Positions 61,724 through 64,000 of a stretch of DNA of 64,000 bases are shown piece after piece. The notes beneath the pieces were generated by a model. That model did not search any database, was not told the origin of the DNA, and saw nothing but the letters and a program-made list of their open reading frames with translations. The position numbers and the translations under genes were made by a program. This stretch comes from Stachybotrys elegans. Lineage: Eukaryota; Ascomycota; Sordariomycetes; Hypocreales; Stachybotryaceae. The DNA lies in assembly GCA_020746835.1 (NCBI GenBank), contig JAGPNK010000001.1, positions 372,001 through 436,000 on the forward strand, given 5' to 3'. The first letter of the stretch is position 1; each line of letters opens with the position of its first letter.

Positions 61724-64000
61724 ATTATTAAACCATAGGTCTGATAGAATAGCTTGATTAAAGGTTAAAGGTCTAAGCTAGCTAGTCTATAGGATTAGAT
61801 ATATATCTAACTAATAAGCTAATAAGACCAATAAGCTAATAAACGCCAGCTTATATTATATAGTATAATATATCTAATATATAATATATAATATATATAG
61901 GTTATTATAATATACTCCTAAACTATATATAATAAAAGGTAGTTATATATATATATTTACCCCTAGACTTATATATATCTAACCCATTTAACTATTATCT
62001 ATTTAATAAGTTAAATTAAGTTATATATTAGAAGATTATTTAACTAAGTTAGGTAAGTATTAGTTAGGGTAGTACTTTAGTATAAATATCTATAATATTA
62101 TTCTATAATACAATATATCTAATAATAAAGTTAATATTATTATATTCTTAGATAAAATAGTAGTCCTTAGTAATATACTTTATATATATTATAATCTTAT
62201 TATTCTTTATAATATTAATTACTAGCTTATTATTATAGAATAGAATTAGTTAATATATTATAATTCTAGATATTAATAGTAAATTAGAGAGAGTAGTAAT
62301 TGTCTATAATAGATATAATATAGTATATATATATATAATAAACTTAGCTTTATATATTAATTATATAAAAGTATTCTATTATTTTACACTCTAAGTAATT
62401 AAATAGTTATTTAATAGTAAAATATATCTAGAGAAGGATTTTAATATATCTAGATTAGAGTTAAAGAATATATTAATATATATAACTAGTTATAGGTTTA
62501 TAACTTATCTCTTATATATTACTAATTAATCTAATATTTATCTAATATATTATAATACTTAACTTATATATAATATATATTCTATATTTAGGGTAGTATT
62601 AAATATTAATAATATAGTAGTTAAATATACTAAATCTAGATATATTTCTATAATTAAGAAATTAATAAATCCTATAATCTATTAGTATTTTATAATATTA
62701 ATAATATTTTCTAGCTAAAATTAAAAGGGAAATATACCTAGGTCTAGTAGTATTAGTTATTTATTACAATTAGTAAAGCTAAATTATTTAAAGATACATT
62801 TAGTATATCTCTATTATATAATAATAATCCTATTCTTAGTATATATTAGTTTAAAGCTAAGTAGATATTTATATTAACCTAAGTCTTTATATTTAAATTT
62901 AAATAATAGTAGCTTTTTAAATTTAGTAATAAAACTATTAGTATTAGTAAGGAAAATATTATTAATATATATAATAATTATTAAAAAAGCTTTAATAAAA
63001 ACATATAGATTAAATAATATTTATTAGAAATTATATTTAATTAGCTATAATTAAAAAATACTATACTATTTAAATCTAGACTATTTAAGTCTATATAGTA
63101 TTTAATTAAGTTATAATATAATTTTATTATTACTAGATATTTATTTAATATAGCCTAGTAGATATTTTATATATATAGTATATTATAAATGTCTATTAAG
63201 GTATATAGTTTTAATATCTATTTATTATATATTCTATTTTATTATTATAGTAATATATAAAATAATATATAAACTATTATATTATATAATAGGTAAGTAT
63301 ATATTATTATAGTTTATTCTATAGATTTAAGTAAATTTATAGATAATAAAATATACCTTATATTATGCTAGTATACTATTTATATAGTATTTCTTAGTAA
63401 ATACCTATTATAGGTTAATAAGGATTAATAGATTAATACTATTAATATTCTATTTAGTCTAGATCTCTTTCTCTATTAGTAAGTAAACTTCTAGACTAAT
63501 AGCTTAATACTATTTTTTACTTTCTAATCCTTTTATTACTTAGTTATATATAATAGATATATCTCTATTAAATATAATAATAAAAGCAAAGATATCTTTC
63601 TTATTAAAATTAGTAATATTACCTTTAGTAGTAGTAATTTATAATCTAGTTATTCTAGTCTATATATTTACCCTAAAAGTCAATAATAAAGAGTTTATTA
63701 ATTATATTATAGCTAATTTATTAAAAAAGTTATCCTATATTAAATATTATATTATATAGGTGGTTAATAGAGTATAGAAGTTAGATAGATTATCTAGTTT
63801 AAAGGTATTAGATAATAATAAATAACTATTATCCTATGTATAAGGTATATTATTAGTACTTTAGAATTAGAGTATATTATTATTGCTAATTAATAGTATT
63901 ATAGAGAGCTTATTAATTTTAAGTAATTAAATCTATAGGGTTTCTATTAATCTAATATTAATAATAGTCTTAATCTATACTTAGGTAGATATCTATATTA
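61724..64000. repeat. Large repeat D, copy 2 (uninterrupted, runs off window)
   Basis: Collinear with 22053-26590 without any of the inserts there. It starts ATTATTAAACCATAGGTC. A/T-rich, no ORF. Serves as the empty-site reference for insertions in D copy 1. Confidence 0.8.

Noticed and set aside
7804..64000. Assigning the AT-rich block as a centromere or subtelomere
   Set aside because: RIP-mutated nested transposons occur in both and in interstitial blocks; there is no telomere array, satellite or other positional evidence here.
7804..64000. CRISPR arrays, tRNA or rRNA genes in the AT-rich block
   Set aside because: No regularly spaced repeats, and no cloverleaf or rRNA-like conserved sequence was seen; by-eye inspection cannot exclude a divergent tRNA.

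Overview
The window is from a filamentous ascomycete (Pezizomycotina; the class cannot be fixed from this sequence alone). Evidence: compact multi-exon genes with 49-144 bp GT-AG introns, several with CTAAC-type branch points; fungal-type Pol32, Rad18 and Chm7 proteins; and a 56 kb stretch with the signature of repeat-induced point mutation (RIP): extreme TpA excess, and retrotransposon proteins readable only through stop codons and C>T / G>A changes.

Region 1 (1-7.8 kb) is ordinary gene-rich euchromatin. In order it holds the 3' end of a PLP-dependent aminotransferase gene; POL32 (minus; third subunit of DNA polymerase delta, 5 exons, C-terminal PCNA-binding box); RAD18 (plus; RING / UBZ / SAP E3 ligase, 2 exons); CHM7 (minus; ESCRT-III related nuclear-envelope protein, 2 exons); and a 534-residue multi-pass membrane protein of unknown function (plus, 4 exons). 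POL32 and RAD18 diverge from one 478 bp intergenic region carrying two exact MCB boxes (ACGCGT). Both products act on or with PCNA in lesion bypass, so shared G1/S control is plausible. A perfect 13 bp inverted repeat lies between CHM7 and the membrane protein.

Region 2 (7.8-64 kb) begins right after the stop codon of the membrane protein gene. I find no intact gene in it. It is a nested graveyard of transposable elements. Four Ty3/Gypsy LTR elements can be delimited: G1 (8779-18850, minus), G2 (31023-43174, minus), G3 (44134-49136, minus) and G4 (54786 to about 61460, plus, 3' end lost); there is also a solo LTR of the G4 family (50164-50522). G1, G2 and G3 have paired LTRs and 5 bp target duplications.

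The dominant component is one family, here called S1: about 32 copies, full length about 1.3-1.4 kb, with no long ORF. Complete copies run from CCCTCCCGAGC to CTCTTTTCCTTAT and are flanked by 13-19 bp target duplications. Many copies are 5'-truncated to 75-500 bp yet keep the same 3' end. This is the mark of target-primed reverse transcription, so S1 behaves as a non-autonomous non-LTR retroelement. A second large repeat, D (22053 to about 27080, and 61724 to the window end), supplies empty sites that confirm seven insertions base by base, including an unrelated 279 bp weakly mutated element at 22605-22883.

Nesting order shows that S1 was active both before and after the Gypsy invasions: S1 was hit by G1, and G1 was hit by S1. 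Copies range from heavily mutated to nearly untouched. The whole block looks like a constitutive AT-rich heterochromatic compartment abutting housekeeping genes; nothing here shows whether it is centromeric, subtelomeric or interstitial.
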